Positions 32,391 to 33,487 of a stretch of DNA of 33,487 bases are shown here, in pieces. The first letter of the stretch is position 1; each line of letters begins with the position of its first letter. A program made the translations under genes and the position numbers. Origin of the DNA: Candidatus Calescibacterium sp. Its GTDB lineage: Bacteria; DRYD01. The notes beneath the pieces are model-generated. The model was not told where the DNA came from. It made no database searches and worked only from the letters and a program-made list of their open reading frames with translations. The stretch lies in contig JANXBF010000001.1 in the NCBI GenBank assembly GCA_025057615.1, positions 33,698 through 67,184 on the forward strand. Reading direction: 5' to 3'.

Positions 32391-33463
32391 TAATAGTATT
32401 TGCAAACGAAGAAAAGTGGAAATATGATGATCAATATTTTTATTATCCAGTATGTTTACCTACTTTAAAACTTATAGAAATTCTGTGTAAATATTTTCAA
32501 GAAAAACCTCTGTTTATAATTAATCATGAATCCCAAGAATTAATAAAAAAATTGATAAAGCTATACAATATAAATATCGAATTAGATTTAACAGAAAACA
32601 TAGATTTATCAAAGGATATATCAAAATATAACAAAAATGAAAATTTAGTTCTCATAGATCTTAACTCACCTTTACTATATTATAAAAGAGAAAAAATAAA
32701 GGATAAATTAATAAAAAGTAGAGAACGCAAAGTCATAAATGTAAATTTAATTGATCATAAATTTATGATTGGAAAATCAATAGAATACATTTTCAAAATA
32801 AGGATAATCAAGGATTTTGAGAAACTTTTCAATTTGATAAGAAAGTACTCTTTAGAAAAAGCTAAGAATATTATGTTAGGAAAAAATATTTTTATCTGCC
32901 CATTATCAACTCTGGAAGAAAACAATACAATTTTGGATAATACTTTTATAATAAACTCAGAGATAGGTAAATTCAATAAAATTGGTCCAAACTGCTTTAT
33001 TACGGATTCTCAAATAGGATTTAACAACGTCATTTCTCACAGTATTATCAAGAAAAATCAATTAATAAATGATAACTTTATAGGTCCATTTACTCATCTG
33101 AGAGAAAATAACATAATACACAATTCCAAGATAGGTGCATTTGTTGAGTGTAAAAACATTAAAGTTGATGGATATCTGAAAGCTCCACATTTAGCTTATT
33201 TAGGAGATTTAATAATAGAAGAGAATGTTAATATTGGTGCTGGTGCTGTTTTTGCAAATTACGATGGCAAAAATAAATACACAAGTATAATAAAGAAAAA
33301 CTCGTTTATAGGTTCTAATTCAGTAATAGTATCTCCTAAACAAATTGGTCCAAATTCTTATATAGGAGCTGGAAGTGTTGTGACAAAAGATGTTCACGAA
33401 AATACAATAGTTATTGGTAATCCAGCAAGGGTATATAAAAAATATGAAACTGACAATAAATGA
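32387..33463 (+). CDS. GlmU-like acetyltransferase with degenerate N-terminal domain
   Basis: Residues about 165-350 form a left-handed beta-helix of hexapeptide repeats matching the GlmU C-terminal domain. They include GPFTHLRE, FVECKN, KAPHLAYLGD with the catalytic-type His268, and NVNIGAG followed by NYDGKNK. That domain acetylates glucosamine-1-phosphate from acetyl-CoA. The N-terminal 165 residues occupy the place of the uridyltransferase domain but lack its LAAGxGTRM signature and are about 60 residues short. The C-terminal IVIGNPARVYKKY is more like other sugar acetyltransferases. The ATG overlaps the lyase stop (ATGA) without a separate ribosome site. The substrate is inferred. Confidence 0.8.
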   Translation: MIIVFANEEKWKYDDQYFYYPVCLPTLKLIEILCKYFQEKPLFIINHESQELIKKLIKLYNINIELDLTENIDLSKDISKYNKNENLVLIDLNSPLLYYKREKIKDKLIKSRERKVINVNLIDHKFMIGKSIEYIFKIRIIKDFEKLFNLIRKYSLEKAKNIMLGKNIFICPLSTLEENNTILDNTFIINSEIGKFNKIGPNCFITDSQIGFNNVISHSIIKKNQLINDNFIGPFTHLRENNIIHNSKIGAFVECKNIKVDGYLKAPHLAYLGDLIIEENVNIGAGAVFANYDGKNKYTSIIKKNSFIGSNSVIVSPKQIGPNSYIGAGSVVTKDVHENTIVIGNPARVYKKYETDNK

Positions 33464-33487
33464 ACTATTAGATAAATTGAATAATAC
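33444..33487 (+). CDS. Start of a further gene, cut by the right edge
   Basis: An ATG at 33444, inside the last codons of the GlmU-like gene, opens a frame reading MKLTINELLDKLNN to the window end. The overlap and same strand fit the tightly coupled style here, with AAGG weakly placed upstream. Fourteen codons are too few to identify a product. Confidence 0.4.
   Translation, partial: MKLTINELLDKLNN

Overview
The window comes from a low-GC (by eye about 30% G+C) thermophilic bacterium. The clearest marker is a full-length reverse gyrase (14595-17882), a protein typical of organisms living at very high temperature. The bacterial side is shown by a GyrB/ParE-type topoisomerase subunit, an FtsI-type penicillin-binding protein, lipoprotein signal peptidase, UvrB, NuoD and Shine-Dalgarno sites of the AAGGAGGTGA type. 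The phylum cannot be fixed from the sequence alone. Genes are packed tightly, often with 4-base ATGA overlaps. No tRNA, rRNA, insertion sequence or CRISPR array was seen, and no gene-free stretch exceeds about 200 bases.

Layout, left to right. (1) 1-7006, minus strand: thrS, a KhtT-like TrkA-C protein, a 51-residue membrane peptide, a ketopantoate-reductase-like protein, a small two-helix membrane protein, gyrB, and a GAF-repeat signalling protein cut by the left edge. (2) 7098-7702: an isolated glycine-rich low-complexity gene with its own terminator. (3) 7818-11152, minus: nuoD, acylphosphatase, a helical protein of unknown function, and hemD. (4) 11269-12549, plus: hisS. (5) 12612-24337, minus: a long run of a 22-residue peptide, a zinc-ribbon protein, a possible winged-helix protein, an 83-residue protein, lipA, fumC, ftsI-like, an HMG-CoA-lyase-family gene, reverse gyrase, tmk and a BatD-like protein. 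(6) 24454-28412, minus: a catalytically dead clostripain-like protein and uvrB. (7) 28572-33487: a glycine-zipper protein (+), lspA (-), then on the plus strand an 825-residue tandem beta-eliminating lyase, a GlmU-like acetyltransferase with a degenerate N-terminal half, and the first codons of one more gene.

The most unusual element is the 29913-32390 gene. It fuses two tyrosine phenol-lyase-type domains. The N-terminal copy lacks the PLP lysine and substrate-binding arginines but keeps the GDESYAGS and YGGLAGRDME motifs, which in homodimeric enzymes reach into the partner's active site. The C-terminal copy has the opposite pattern. The polypeptide therefore looks like a covalent pseudo-heterodimer with one composite active site. 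It is translationally coupled to a GlmU-like protein whose nucleotidyltransferase domain has also decayed. Two other remnants or oddities stand out: a C11-family pseudo-protease with both catalytic residues replaced, and several tiny or glycine-rich genes carrying very strong ribosome-binding sites.

Most other genes are housekeeping: DNA topology and repair (gyrB, reverse gyrase, uvrB), translation (thrS, hisS), cofactors (hemD, lipA, panE-like), central metabolism (fumC, nuoD), and envelope functions (ftsI-like, lspA, BatD-like).
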